Below are positions 52,482 to 60,549 of a stretch of DNA of 64,000 nucleotides, piece by piece (position 1 is the first letter of the stretch; the number at the start of each line of letters is the position of its first letter). Position numbers and translations under genes: made by a program. The notes under the pieces are model-generated. The model worked only from the letters and a program-made list of their open reading frames with translations. It made no database searches and was not told where the DNA came from. The stretch is taken from positions 13,582 to 77,581 of the forward strand of contig CAJTVM010000002.1 of NCBI GenBank assembly GCA_910579595.1, read 5' to 3'. This DNA is from an uncultured Oscillospiraceae bacterium. Its GTDB lineage: Bacteria; Bacillota; Clostridia; Oscillospirales; Oscillospiraceae.

Positions 52482-53038
52482 ACTGTAAATCCCTCCTGTG
52501 TCAGATAGGTTTTCAGTCCCTGCCGCACCCGGTAGAGCACGCTTTTTGCCTTGGATTCGCTCATGCCGAGGTGCGCCGCCACTTCCCTCAGGGAGTCCAG
52601 ATAGAAGTACCGCCCGATGAAGGCGTTCCGGGCCTGGGGGGCCAGGGTGCACAGATAGTCGTTGATGGCCTGGGACAGCAGGGACAGATCCAGCTGTTCC
52701 TCCGGCCCTGCCCCGCCGGGGACGCACTCCTCCAGCTCGGACAGGGACAGGGCGTACTCCCCCGCCCCGCGTTTTTCCCGCGTGCGGGTGCGCAGGGCGT
52801 CGATGGACAGCCTCCGGGCGATCTTGCCCAGGTAGGCGGCCAGGCTGTCCGGGCGGTTGGGGGGGATGGAGTTCCATGCCTTGAGACAGGCGTCGTTGAC
52901 GATTTCCTCCCCATCTTCCCGGTTTGACAGGATGTTTTGGGCAATTTTTGCCAGATAGCGGCCATATTTCCGCCGGGTTTCCCCAACGGCCGTTTCGTCC
53001 CGCCGCCAGTATCGCGCGACGATTTCGCTATCCTCCAT
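52478..53038 (-). CDS. ECF-type RNA polymerase sigma factor
   Basis: A 186-residue sigma factor with region 2 (YGRYLAKIAQNILSNREDGE followed by EIVNDACLKAWNSIPP) and region 4 (FIGRYFYLDSLREVAAHLGM, then SESKAKSVLYRVRQGLKTYL). Size and the missing regions 1 and 3 fit an ECF factor. The target promoters are unknown. Confidence 0.9.
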   Translation of the reverse strand: MEDSEIVARYWRRDETAVGETRRKYGRYLAKIAQNILSNREDGEEIVNDACLKAWNSIPPNRPDSLAAYLGKIARRLSIDALRTRTREKRGAGEYALSLSELEECVPGGAGPEEQLDLSLLSQAINDYLCTLAPQARNAFIGRYFYLDSLREVAAHLGMSESKAKSVLYRVRQGLKTYLTQEGFTV

Positions 53039-53163
53039 AGGGAACCCCCTTTCTCGGTGTTGTGGTCAGGCGCCTGTACCTTTCAAGACGATAAAAATCG
53101 GGGTTGGTTGCAAAAAAAGATCTGCTTTTCCCGGTCCGGTGGCGGGTGGGGATCATGAGGATG

Positions 53164-53208
53164 AAAACATCCCGCTGGGGAGGCAGATCCTCTCCAGCGG
53201 GATGTTTT
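53164..53208 (-). terminator. Terminator-like hairpin downstream of hxlR-type gene
   Basis: A perfect 15-bp inverted repeat (aaaacatcccgctgg at 53164-53178, ccagcgggatgtttt at 53194-53208) lies 101 bp beyond the hxlR-type stop. On the minus strand the stem ends in tttt. The sequence between the gene and hairpin shows no gene. Confidence 0.75.
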
Positions 53209-53309
53209 GGCAGCGCGATTTGACACCGGGATGCAGTCCGCCCTTCCGCCGGCCGGACGCTGTGCCGCGCGCGGATGGCTTCCAATTCGCCTCCCTCCAA
53301 ATTTGCTGC

Positions 53310-53642
53310 TCAGATGCGGTTGTTGTCCCCCCACTCGCACATGGAGTCCAGGATGGGGATGAGGGACTGGCCCCGCTGCGTCAGGCTGTACTCCACCTTG
53401 GGCGGGATCTGGGGGTATTCCTCCCGGTGAACCAGGCCGTCTGCTTCCAGCTCCTTCAAGGTCACGCTAAGGGTCTTGTAGGAGATCCCGCCAATGTACT
53501 TTTTCATCTCATTGAAGCGGACGACCCCGAACTCCATCAGCGTGTAGAGGATGGTCATCTTGTACTTCCCGTTGATGAGGGACAAAGTATAGCTGAATCC
53601 CGTGTTGCTGAGGCACTCGTTGGCAATGCACCGCTGGCTCAT
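53310..53642 (-). CDS. HxlR-family transcriptional regulator
   Basis: A 110-residue winged-helix protein with the HxlR pattern: Cys-containing N-terminus (SQRCIANECLSNTGFSYTLS), INGKYKMTILYTLMEFGVVR, FNEMKKYIGGISYKTLSVTL and the wing KVEYSLTQRGQSLIPILDSM. Many members sense electrophiles or oxidants through a cysteine. It is divergent from a flavodoxin-like reductase, a frequent target. ATG at 53642 has a better RBS spacing (aaggagag) than GTG six bases upstream. Confidence 0.92.
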   Translation of the reverse strand: MSQRCIANECLSNTGFSYTLSLINGKYKMTILYTLMEFGVVRFNEMKKYIGGISYKTLSVTLKELEADGLVHREEYPQIPPKVEYSLTQRGQSLIPILDSMCEWGDNNRI

Positions 53643-53662
53643 CTGCACACTCTCCTTGAGGT

Positions 53663-53723
53663 AAGTATCGCACTTTAATGTGCGTACTTGTCATTTTGTC
53701 AATTCATGTTAATATGATAATAC
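53663..53723 (+). promoter_or_regulatory. HxlR-type operator and reductase promoter
   Basis: A palindrome, aagta-t-cgcac (53663-53673) with gtgcg-tactt (53680-53689), sits in the divergent spacer and fits an HxlR-type operator (TACT/AGTA-type ends). Next to it TTGTCA (53696-53701) and TAATAC (53718-53723), 16 bp apart, can serve the reductase gene. Confidence 0.6.
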
Positions 53724-53778
53724 GAGCCAGGAACAAAGTCAAGATGGCCGGGAAAACGAAATAAGGAGCGTATTATTT

Positions 53779-54324
53779 ATGAGCAAGAAAATCGTAGTCA
53801 TCACCGGGAGCCCCCGGAAAAGCGGCAACAGCTTTGCCATGACGGAGGCATTTGTCAAAGCGGCGGAGGAGAAAGGCCATGCCGTTACCCGCTTTGATGC
53901 GGCGCTGAAGCAGGTGGGGGGATGCCGCGCCTGTGAAACCTGCTTCAAAACTGGGAAGGCCTGTTCCTTTGACGATGATTTCAACGTCATCGCTCCCGCC
54001 ATTTTGGAGGCGGACGCGGTGGTGTTTACCATGCCCGTCTATTGGTATTCCATCCCGGCCCAGATCAAGGGGGTTATCGATAGGCTGTTTTCCTTCGTGG
54101 TGGGCGGCAAGGACATCGCGGGCAAGGAGTGTGCCCTGATTGCCTGCTGTGAGGAGGACGATTTGTCCGTTATGGACGGGGTGCGCATCCCGCTGGAGCG
54201 GTCCGCCGCACTGATGAAGTGGAGGATGGTGGGCGAGGTATTGGTCCCCGGTGTGCTGAATGTGGGCGACATCGAAAAGACAGACGGCTGTGCCCAGGCG
54301 GCGGCTCTGGCGGACAAATTCTGA
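53779..54324 (+). CDS. Flavodoxin-fold NAD(P)H-dependent reductase
   Basis: A 181-residue protein of the flavodoxin-like/FMN-reductase family. The FMN phosphate loop is GSPRKSGNSFAMT; a Cys-rich segment GGCRACETCFKTGKACSFDD follows, as in iron-sulfur flavoprotein-like reductases, and FTMPVYWYSIPAQIKGVIDR is a typical flavin-ring contact. Likely a quinone or electrophile reductase under control of the divergent HxlR protein. Confidence 0.9.
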   Translation: MSKKIVVITGSPRKSGNSFAMTEAFVKAAEEKGHAVTRFDAALKQVGGCRACETCFKTGKACSFDDDFNVIAPAILEADAVVFTMPVYWYSIPAQIKGVIDRLFSFVVGGKDIAGKECALIACCEEDDLSVMDGVRIPLERSAALMKWRMVGEVLVPGVLNVGDIEKTDGCAQAAALADKF

Positions 54325-54337
54325 GGGGGACGGAACA

Positions 54338-54473
54338 GTTAAGAAAATTGTTATTCTGGACAGGAGCCATCGGAAGAACGGCAGCACCTCCGTACTGGTC
54401 AAAGCCGTTGCCCAAGGGGCAGTGAGCGCCAAAGGAATTGGATGAAGCGCGTGAACTGGGCCGTTCTGTCTGA
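54338..54473 (+). pseudogene. Remnant of a second flavodoxin-like reductase, internally deleted
   Basis: Just after the intact reductase, 54338-54430 encodes VKKIVILDRSHRKNGSTSVL..., the N-terminal strand and FMN loop of another flavodoxin-like protein, without a start codon (GTT where ATG is expected). In a different frame, 54432-54473 encodes KELDEARELGRSV and a stop, which looks like the family C-terminal helix. The middle, about 130-140 residues, is missing. This is a gene reduced by an internal deletion, probably from a tandem duplicate. Confidence 0.65.
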
Positions 54474-54557
54474 AAGCGAAGGACAAAGGATGACACGGTA
54501 ACAGAAATCGGTGCAATTGGATGGGAATAGGTGGTGAAGTTCATGCTCCGGGGTTTG

Positions 54558-54782
54558 TCACTCCCCGGGGCCAGGGTAGATAACCTTTCTGAGGTTCCAG
54601 TTGGCCGCTGCCTTCCGGGCGGCGTCCTGACGTTCAGATTCGTTTTTGTATGAGAGCTCCGCCGTATGGGCGCCGCAATACCCGCACTGGATGTACAGGC
54701 ACCAGCCGCCCTCCTCCTCGATGCTCCCTACGCTGCCGCAGCAGGGGCAGTCCGCCAAATCGATCTCATCAAAGTAAACCAT
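54558..54782 (-). CDS. Lar-like zinc-ribbon protein
   Basis: A 74-residue protein with two C-x2-C knuckles (DCPCCGSVGS and IQCGYCGAHT) and a C-terminal helix ending in AANWNLRK. This is the pattern of Lar-family restriction-alleviation proteins, common in prophages and mobile elements. No other phage gene is close. Confidence 0.7.
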   Translation of the reverse strand: MVYFDEIDLADCPCCGSVGSIEEEGGWCLYIQCGYCGAHTAELSYKNESERQDAARKAAANWNLRKVIYPGPGE

Positions 54783-55003
54783 GGTCGGTTCTCCTATCGT
54801 TTATTTGTCCGGTGGATCTATAGTGTATCACTGAAGCGAAAAAAGCGCAACAAAGTTTTTATTCCGGGCGGCTGAGGGGCGTACAACCCTTTGCCGCGTT
54901 AATCTGTAAAATTGTATTTACAACCGGTTGAAATCGTGGTACTATATAAAATTGTGGGAAGAATTTCCGACACAAACGATATGAAAACGAGGAGTGTTCC
55001 TTT

Positions 55004-56197
55004 ATGAGCCGCATGGTCGGTACCGTATCCCGGGGCATCCGCACCCCTATCATCCGCAGTGGGGACGATCTGGTGGAGATCGTAACCGCTTCCCTGCTGG
55101 AGGCAGCCGCCGAGGATGGCTTTGCCCTCCGCGATCGGGACATTGTGGCCATGACTGAGGCCATCGTGGCCCGGGCCCAGGGCAACTACGCCTGCGTGGA
55201 CGAAATTGCCGCCGATGTCCGGGCCAAGCTGGGTGGGGATACGGTGGGTGTGATTTTCCCCATTCTCAGCCGCAACCGTTTTGCTATCTGCCTGAGGGGC
55301 ATTGCAAGGGGGGCCAAAAAGATCGTCCTGATGCTCAGCTATCCCTCCGATGAGGTGGGCAACCATCTCGTCAGCATGGATGCCGTGGACGAAAAGGGGG
55401 TTGATCCCTACAAGGACGTGCTCACCCTGGCGCGGTACCGGGAGCTGTTTGGTTATGAAAAGCATCCCTTCACCGGGGTGGACTATGTGGCCTACTACCA
55501 GGAGCTTATCGAGGGCTGCGGGGCCGAGGCGGAGATCATCTTCGCCAACGATCCCCGGGCGGTTTTGCCCTACACCAAAAACGTGCTGTGCTGCGACATC
55601 CACACCCGCCAGCGCACCAAGCGGCTGCTGAAGGCCGCCGGCGCGGAAAAGGTGTTCGGCCTGGACGAGATTTTGAATGCCCCTGTCAATGGCAGCGGAT
55701 ATAACGGGAGCTATGGCCTGCTGGGTTCCAACAAGTCCACCGAGGAACAGGTGAAGCTGTTCCCCCGGGACTGCCAGGGGCTGGTGGAGGCCATCCAGAA
55801 GAAGCTGCTGGAGAAAACCGGCAAGCATATCGAGGTCATGGTCTACGGCGACGGTGCCTTCAAGGACCCGGTGGGCAAAATCTGGGAGCTGGCCGACCCG
55901 GTGGTTTCCCCCGCCTACACCGCCGGCCTGGAGGGTACGCCCAATGAGCTGAAGCTGAAATATTTGGCCGACAATGACTTTGCCCACCTGTCCGGCGAGG
56001 CGCTGAAGGAGGCCATCAAGGATCGCATTCATAAAAAGGATGGGGACCTGGTGGGCCAGATGGTGTCGGAGGGCACCACCCCCCGCCGTCTCACCGACCT
56101 GATCGGCTCCCTGTGCGATTTGACCTCCGGTTCCGGCGATAAGGGCACCCCTGTGGTCTTTATCCAGGGGTATTTTGATAACTATACCACAGAGTAA
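55004..56197 (+). CDS. CofE-like (coenzyme F420-0:L-glutamate ligase family) protein
   Basis: A 397-residue protein whose N-terminal part resembles F420 ligase: VSRGIRTPIIRSGDDLVEIV, LRDRDIVAMTEAIVARAQGN. The rest includes GSNKSTEEQVKLFPRDCQGL and VMVYGDGAFKDPVGKIWELA. True CofE adds glutamate to F420-0 in archaea and actinobacteria, organisms that make F420. Clostridia of this kind are not known to make it and no cofactor genes are near, so the substrate is probably different. Gene stands alone, convergent with the GH112 operon. Confidence 0.75.
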   Translation: MSRMVGTVSRGIRTPIIRSGDDLVEIVTASLLEAAAEDGFALRDRDIVAMTEAIVARAQGNYACVDEIAADVRAKLGGDTVGVIFPILSRNRFAICLRGIARGAKKIVLMLSYPSDEVGNHLVSMDAVDEKGVDPYKDVLTLARYRELFGYEKHPFTGVDYVAYYQELIEGCGAEAEIIFANDPRAVLPYTKNVLCCDIHTRQRTKRLLKAAGAEKVFGLDEILNAPVNGSGYNGSYGLLGSNKSTEEQVKLFPRDCQGLVEAIQKKLLEKTGKHIEVMVYGDGAFKDPVGKIWELADPVVSPAYTAGLEGTPNELKLKYLADNDFAHLSGEALKEAIKDRIHKKDGDLVGQMVSEGTTPRRLTDLIGSLCDLTSGSGDKGTPVVFIQGYFDNYTTE

Positions 56198-56248
56198 AAT
56201 TTCTGCCGGGGAGGCCCGGCCATGCAATCCAATATTCCCCTGAAACAA

Positions 56249-56280
56249 GGCCCTTGCCAGGAAGAACGCTGGCAAGGGCC
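56249..56280 (+). terminator. Bidirectional hairpin between cofE-like gene and GH112 gene
   Basis: A perfect 12-bp stem (ggcccttgccag at 56249-56260 with ctggcaagggcc at 56269-56280) lies between convergent genes. T-richness is modest on both sides (ttgttt on the minus strand). Confidence 0.75.
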
Positions 56281-56300
56281 TAAAAATGTTTCGATCCCGT

Positions 56301-58469
56301 TCAGAGCTCATACCACCGAATCTCGTTGGCATCCAATTCCAACGGGATGGTGGAGCCGTCGCCCCGGTAGACGGTGGTGGACTGGGGTTCATAGGTGTTG
56401 TTGACCACACAGAATTTTCCGCTTCCCACATAAGCGTGGACGTCCACATTGCAATTAGAGGACAGCCACAGGTTCAGTTCCCCCTCGCTGTGGGCGGACC
56501 ACAGCACCGCCCGGTGGAGCAGGCGGCTGTTTTCAAAGGAATAGGGCAGCCCGGAGATGTACACCGCCCGGCCAGAACCAAACTCGTTTACGGCAAGCTG
56601 GACTTCCCGATCCCGCTGGATCAGCACCGTGGCTCCTTCCAAAGCATAGATGTTCTTTTTCCCCTCGCCGAAATCCACGGGCTTGGAACAATCGGCCAGG
56701 ATGAAGTGGTCAGGGCATTCCGCCCAGTTGTACTTGTCGTAATTCAGGGTGAAGCCAGTCTCCTTTTCTACCCCCAGCACGCCCGCCAGTTGGAGGCAGC
56801 GGCCCTGGTACTGGTGCCCGGAGGGCTCGCCCACGCCGATGAAGCCGCCGCCGTTCCAGACGAACCGCTTGATTGTGGCGGAGATGTCCGGATCCTCCCA
56901 GACTGCGCCGCCGGTGTGGGCGGTGTCTCCGTCGCCGATGTTGAGCAGGACGTCCACCCCGTCCAACACATGGGGATCGTCCTTAAGATCGTCAAAGCTG
57001 ATAAACCTTACATCGTAGGGCGCGCCGGACAGGGCCTCGATGACCCCGGCATAAGAGTAGTTTTGCTTTTGGTACAGGGCGTGATGAACCATGTGGCAGC
57101 CCCAGGACCGGGCCTTGCCCCAGCTGTTCAGAACGGCTGCCGTTTTCACGCAGTAAGGCTTGGCGCCTTTGATGTTCTCGTAAAGCTCCCGGAACTCCCG
57201 GCACACGCTTTCCACGTAGCTGATAAAGTCCGGGAATTGACAGGCCAGCTTCAGATAGCCCCCGTAGCCGATGCGGTCGATGGGTTTTCGCAGAATGGCC
57301 CGGCGGGCGGTGACCCAGTTTTCCTTGGCCTCCCGGACGGGGTCGCCCCCTTCGTGGAAGGTGTCGGGGAAAAAGTAGGGCAGGAACCGGCCCTCGGTGT
57401 ACTTCACACCGGGTATGTCGGAAATGAGCCGCAGGGTGGAGCCGTTGCCTACACTGCCCACCACCGCGTCTAAGCCGATGGACTTGAATTCGTCCATGAA
57501 AGGCTCGGTGCCGATCCAATGATCCCCCAGGAACATCATGGCCTCCTTGCCCAGCTCGTGGGTGATGTCCACCATTTCGCGGGCCAATTCGGCAACTTCC
57601 CGGCGCTGGAAGGCCATAAAGTCCTTGAACTCTTTGGAGGGCACCCGGTACTGGTTGTTGTAATAGCCCTGATCGATGATGTACTCGGGCCGGAAGGGAT
57701 AACCTGCTTCCCGCTCGAACCGCTCCAGAATATAGGGGGAGACGGAGGCGGAATAGCCATACCAGTCCACATACTTCTCCCGTTTCAGCTCGTCAAAGAT
57801 CAGGGTGAATTGATGGAAAAAGGTAGTATACCGGATCACGTTTACATAGGGGTGATCCGCGATGAATTTCCGCAGCCGCTCCATAGAAAATTTCCGGGTC
57901 TTGGGCTGGCGGACGTCAAAGGTGATCTGGTGCTCAAAGTCCGTCCAGCCGTTGGTTACGGCGTTATACATATGCACCGGATCCCAGACCAGATAGGCTA
58001 AAAAGCTGACCGTGTAGTCATGGAAGGCTTCCGGGGCGTCAATGACCACCTGGCCGGTTTCTTTTTCGTACCGCCATGCGTCAGGAGGCAGCGGCTGCCC
58101 GGTGGCGCGATCCACCACCTCCCACCAGCGGCGGATATCGTCCCGGTCATTGACCTGCATTAACTCACCGCTGATCCCCTTCAGCAAAGGGATGGACAGC
58201 GGCCCGCGGCTGGCGGTGTGGAACCCTGTCATGATGTAGCACTGCTGCACCTCGTCCGGGTTGGCGCGGGCCCAATCGTTATCCTTCCGGGTGGTATAGT
58301 AGGTGGAGTAGACTTTGGCGTCCACACCTTTGAGTTCCTCGGGGTAGTCAGTGCCGTCGCAGTCCCGGATGGCATCCGCCCCCCAGCGCCGGAGCAGTTC
58401 CAAGGTCTCAGGGACCACGTCCACATCGGTGGGGATGGTGACCCGGCCCGTCTTGTGTCGATCGGTCAT
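56301..58469 (-). CDS. GH112 phosphorylase (galacto-N-biose/lacto-N-biose or related)
   Basis: A 722-residue cytoplasmic enzyme that phosphorolyses a beta-galactosyl disaccharide to alpha-galactose 1-phosphate and free sugar. Family motifs: VDVVPETLELLRRWGADAIR, DCDGTDYPEEL, YSTYYTTRKDNDWARANPDE, and VWDPVHMYNAVTNGW. The proposed general acid is Asp316 in FLGDHWIGTEPF, near Asp313 of the Bifidobacterium enzyme. GH112 also includes galactosyl-rhamnose phosphorylases, so the acceptor (GlcNAc, GalNAc or rhamnose) is not settled by sequence reading. It is the last gene of the importer operon. RBS aggggggaa. Confidence 0.93.
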   Translation of the reverse strand: MTDRHKTGRVTIPTDVDVVPETLELLRRWGADAIRDCDGTDYPEELKGVDAKVYSTYYTTRKDNDWARANPDEVQQCYIMTGFHTASRGPLSIPLLKGISGELMQVNDRDDIRRWWEVVDRATGQPLPPDAWRYEKETGQVVIDAPEAFHDYTVSFLAYLVWDPVHMYNAVTNGWTDFEHQITFDVRQPKTRKFSMERLRKFIADHPYVNVIRYTTFFHQFTLIFDELKREKYVDWYGYSASVSPYILERFEREAGYPFRPEYIIDQGYYNNQYRVPSKEFKDFMAFQRREVAELAREMVDITHELGKEAMMFLGDHWIGTEPFMDEFKSIGLDAVVGSVGNGSTLRLISDIPGVKYTEGRFLPYFFPDTFHEGGDPVREAKENWVTARRAILRKPIDRIGYGGYLKLACQFPDFISYVESVCREFRELYENIKGAKPYCVKTAAVLNSWGKARSWGCHMVHHALYQKQNYSYAGVIEALSGAPYDVRFISFDDLKDDPHVLDGVDVLLNIGDGDTAHTGGAVWEDPDISATIKRFVWNGGGFIGVGEPSGHQYQGRCLQLAGVLGVEKETGFTLNYDKYNWAECPDHFILADCSKPVDFGEGKKNIYALEGATVLIQRDREVQLAVNEFGSGRAVYISGLPYSFENSRLLHRAVLWSAHSEGELNLWLSSNCNVDVHAYVGSGKFCVVNNTYEPQSTTVYRGDGSTIPLELDANEIRWYEL

Positions 58470-58481
58470 TTGGATTCCCCC

Positions 58482-58685
58482 CTACAGCTTGCGCCGTTCG
58501 TCTTGGAAGGGCTTGTTGTAAACCATCAGGGCGGACAGCAGGAGAATCACGCCCACGATCATCAGTCCAAGCCCGGACAATCTGCCCGTCATAGTCCAGC
58601 CATAGATCACCAGGGCCAATCCCACGAAGAAGAACAGGGCGATGATGCCCACCCGCAGGCTGGCGTGCTCTTTCCAGAATTTCAT
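58482..58685 (-). CDS. Small two-helix membrane protein
   Basis: A 67-residue protein with two membrane helices (RVGIIALFFFVGLALVIYGW and LSGLGLMIVGVILLLSALMV) and charged ends. It lies between the second permease and the GH112 gene of the same operon, with short gaps. I do not recognise it; similar small proteins accompany GH112 transporters, so it may assist the importer. Confidence 0.7.
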   Translation of the reverse strand: MKFWKEHASLRVGIIALFFFVGLALVIYGWTMTGRLSGLGLMIVGVILLLSALMVYNKPFQDERRKL

Positions 58686-58693
58686 GGCGTCAC

Positions 58694-59578
58694 CTATCCT
58701 TTCAGTCCGCCCACGGTCATGCCCTGGGTCAGCTTTTTCTGCACGCACATATAGAGAATCAGGGTGGGCAGCATTACCAGCACCAGTCCGGCGTACATCC
58801 GGCCGAACTCTGCCTTGGATTGGGATGCCTGCATCAGGTTCAGCAGGCCCACGGGGAGGGTCTTTTGTCCGGTGGCGCTGCTCATCAGGGTCATGGAGAT
58901 GATGTACTCGTTCCAGAAGGACAAAAAGTTGAACAGGATAATGGTGATGATGGAGGGCTGAGCCATGGGGAAAATGACCCGGATCATGGCCTGGCCGTAG
59001 TTTGCGCCATCAATGTAGGCGGCCTCCTCGAAGTCGTGGGGGAGGGTGGCAAAGTAACCCGACAGGAGGTAGATGGTAAAGGGCAGGGCGGTGGCGGCGT
59101 AGACCAGGGCCAGCATGAATAAGTTATTGAGGAAGATGGTTTTGCCGAAGAAGTAGTTAATCCAGCTGTCCCAGTCCCGCATCATCAGGAAAATGGGCAC
59201 CACGATGTAGTTGACGTTGATGAACAGTCCGGCCATGAACGCGGTGTTCAGGAAGCGTCCGCCCCGGAAGTGGAAGCGGGACAGGCAGTAAGCCGCCGGC
59301 AGGGCCACCACCAGCAGCAGGATCAGGGCCAGGGCGGTAACGATCACTGAGTTGAGCATATAGCTGCCCATGGAGGCGGCGGTCCAGGCCTCGGTGAAGT
59401 TCTGCCAGTAAAAGCCGGCGGGCATGGCCCAGGGATTGCCGTAGAACTCGCTGTTCTGTTTGATGGAGGCCAGGAAAACCCAGGCCACAGGGACAATGAT
59501 GACAATGGCCAGGGTGGCCAGCACCACATAGATAAAAGCCTTATACAGAATATCGCCGGAGGATTTCTTTTTTTCCAT
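58694..59578 (-). CDS. CUT1 sugar ABC permease (MalG type), GH112 locus
   Basis: A 294-residue membrane protein with six helices and EAA loop DFEEAAYIDGANYGQAMIRV; it ends with QKKLTQGMTVGGLKG, the MalG-type end. It pairs with the permease encoded immediately upstream (12 bp). Confidence 0.93.
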   Translation of the reverse strand: MEKKKSSGDILYKAFIYVVLATLAIVIIVPVAWVFLASIKQNSEFYGNPWAMPAGFYWQNFTEAWTAASMGSYMLNSVIVTALALILLLVVALPAAYCLSRFHFRGGRFLNTAFMAGLFINVNYIVVPIFLMMRDWDSWINYFFGKTIFLNNLFMLALVYAATALPFTIYLLSGYFATLPHDFEEAAYIDGANYGQAMIRVIFPMAQPSIITIILFNFLSFWNEYIISMTLMSSATGQKTLPVGLLNLMQASQSKAEFGRMYAGLVLVMLPTLILYMCVQKKLTQGMTVGGLKG

Positions 59579-59590
59579 GTCTGCTCCTCC

Positions 59591-60466
59591 TTACATTTCC
59601 AGTACTTCCCGTTCCGTCACCTTGTTGACCAGGGCGGACAGCAGGAAGGAGAACAGGAAGATAATCACGCCGGCGGCCATGGAGTAGCCGTAAAGGCCGG
59701 CGTCCTTTTGGGCGTACATAAAGCTCAGGCCCACGTCGGCCATGCCGGGGGCCACCATGGACTTGACAAAGAGGAAGGCCATGTTGATGGTGGAAATGAT
59801 GAAGAAAGTGAGGGTGGTGCGGATGTTGGTCCAGATCAGGGGCAGGGTGATCTGGAAAAACTGGGTGAGCCGCCCCGCGCCGTCCAGACCGGCGCTCTCA
59901 TAGAGGCTGACGGGGACGGCGGCCATGGAGGCCATATACATCACCATGTAGTAGCCGATGGCCTGCCACACCATGGCGATGATGATGCTGACAATGACCA
60001 TGGGCTGAGTCTTCCAGAGGATCTCAATGTCCCGTCCGGCAAAGAAGGAGAAGATATTGTTCAGCATACCGGTGGTGTCCGGCTTGTAGATGGCGGAGAA
60101 GATGCCGGCGATGACCACGATGGACAGGATGTTGGGGATATAAAAGACGATGCGGAAAAAGTTCTGCCCGTGAATTTTCTCCCGGGTGAGGATCGCTGCG
60201 AAAACAATGGCGAAAAAGAAGGTGATGATGGTCACGGTGACGATCAGCAGGATGGTGTTCTGCATGGAGGCGATGAACTTGGGGTCCTTGAGCAGGACCT
60301 TAAAATTGTTCATACCCACAAAAGTCTCGGTGGGAGAGTAGGCTCCCCGCTCAAAGAGGGACATACGGAACACGTTCAGGGTGGGTACGACCATGAAAAG
60401 GAAGAACAGGATGACTGCCGGGGCCACGCATAGGGCAATAAACCGGTTTCTGCCTTTGCTGCGCAT
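59591..60466 (-). CDS. CUT1 sugar ABC permease (MalF type), GH112 locus
   Basis: A 291-residue membrane protein with six helices and EAA loop SLYESAGLDGAGRLTQFFQI followed by TLPLIWTNIRTTL. First permease of the operon; likely imports galacto-N-biose or lacto-N-biose for the GH112 enzyme. Confidence 0.93.
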   Translation of the reverse strand: MRSKGRNRFIALCVAPAVILFFLFMVVPTLNVFRMSLFERGAYSPTETFVGMNNFKVLLKDPKFIASMQNTILLIVTVTIITFFFAIVFAAILTREKIHGQNFFRIVFYIPNILSIVVIAGIFSAIYKPDTTGMLNNIFSFFAGRDIEILWKTQPMVIVSIIIAMVWQAIGYYMVMYMASMAAVPVSLYESAGLDGAGRLTQFFQITLPLIWTNIRTTLTFFIISTINMAFLFVKSMVAPGMADVGLSFMYAQKDAGLYGYSMAAGVIIFLFSFLLSALVNKVTEREVLEM

Positions 60467-60491
60467 GAGATCGCTCCTTTCTCTTAAATCC

Positions 60492-60528
60492 CAGGCGGCG
60501 GTGAGCAGCTTTTGCTCACCGCCGCCTG
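60492..60528 (-). other. Strong hairpin between binding-protein and permease genes, GH112 locus
   Basis: A perfect 16-bp stem (60492-60507 with 60513-60528, loop gcttt) sits between the SBP gene and the first permease gene on the minus strand. It is followed by ggatttaag, not by a T-run. It mirrors the hairpin at 46266-46293 in the other sugar locus and probably sets a higher SBP-to-permease ratio. Confidence 0.65.
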
Positions 60529-60549
60529 TTGTTGGGCTATTGTGATTCT

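Noticed and set aside
53209..53309. Small gene between the hairpin and the hxlR-type gene
   Set aside because: Only short frames without RBS; looks like a 3' untranslated region.
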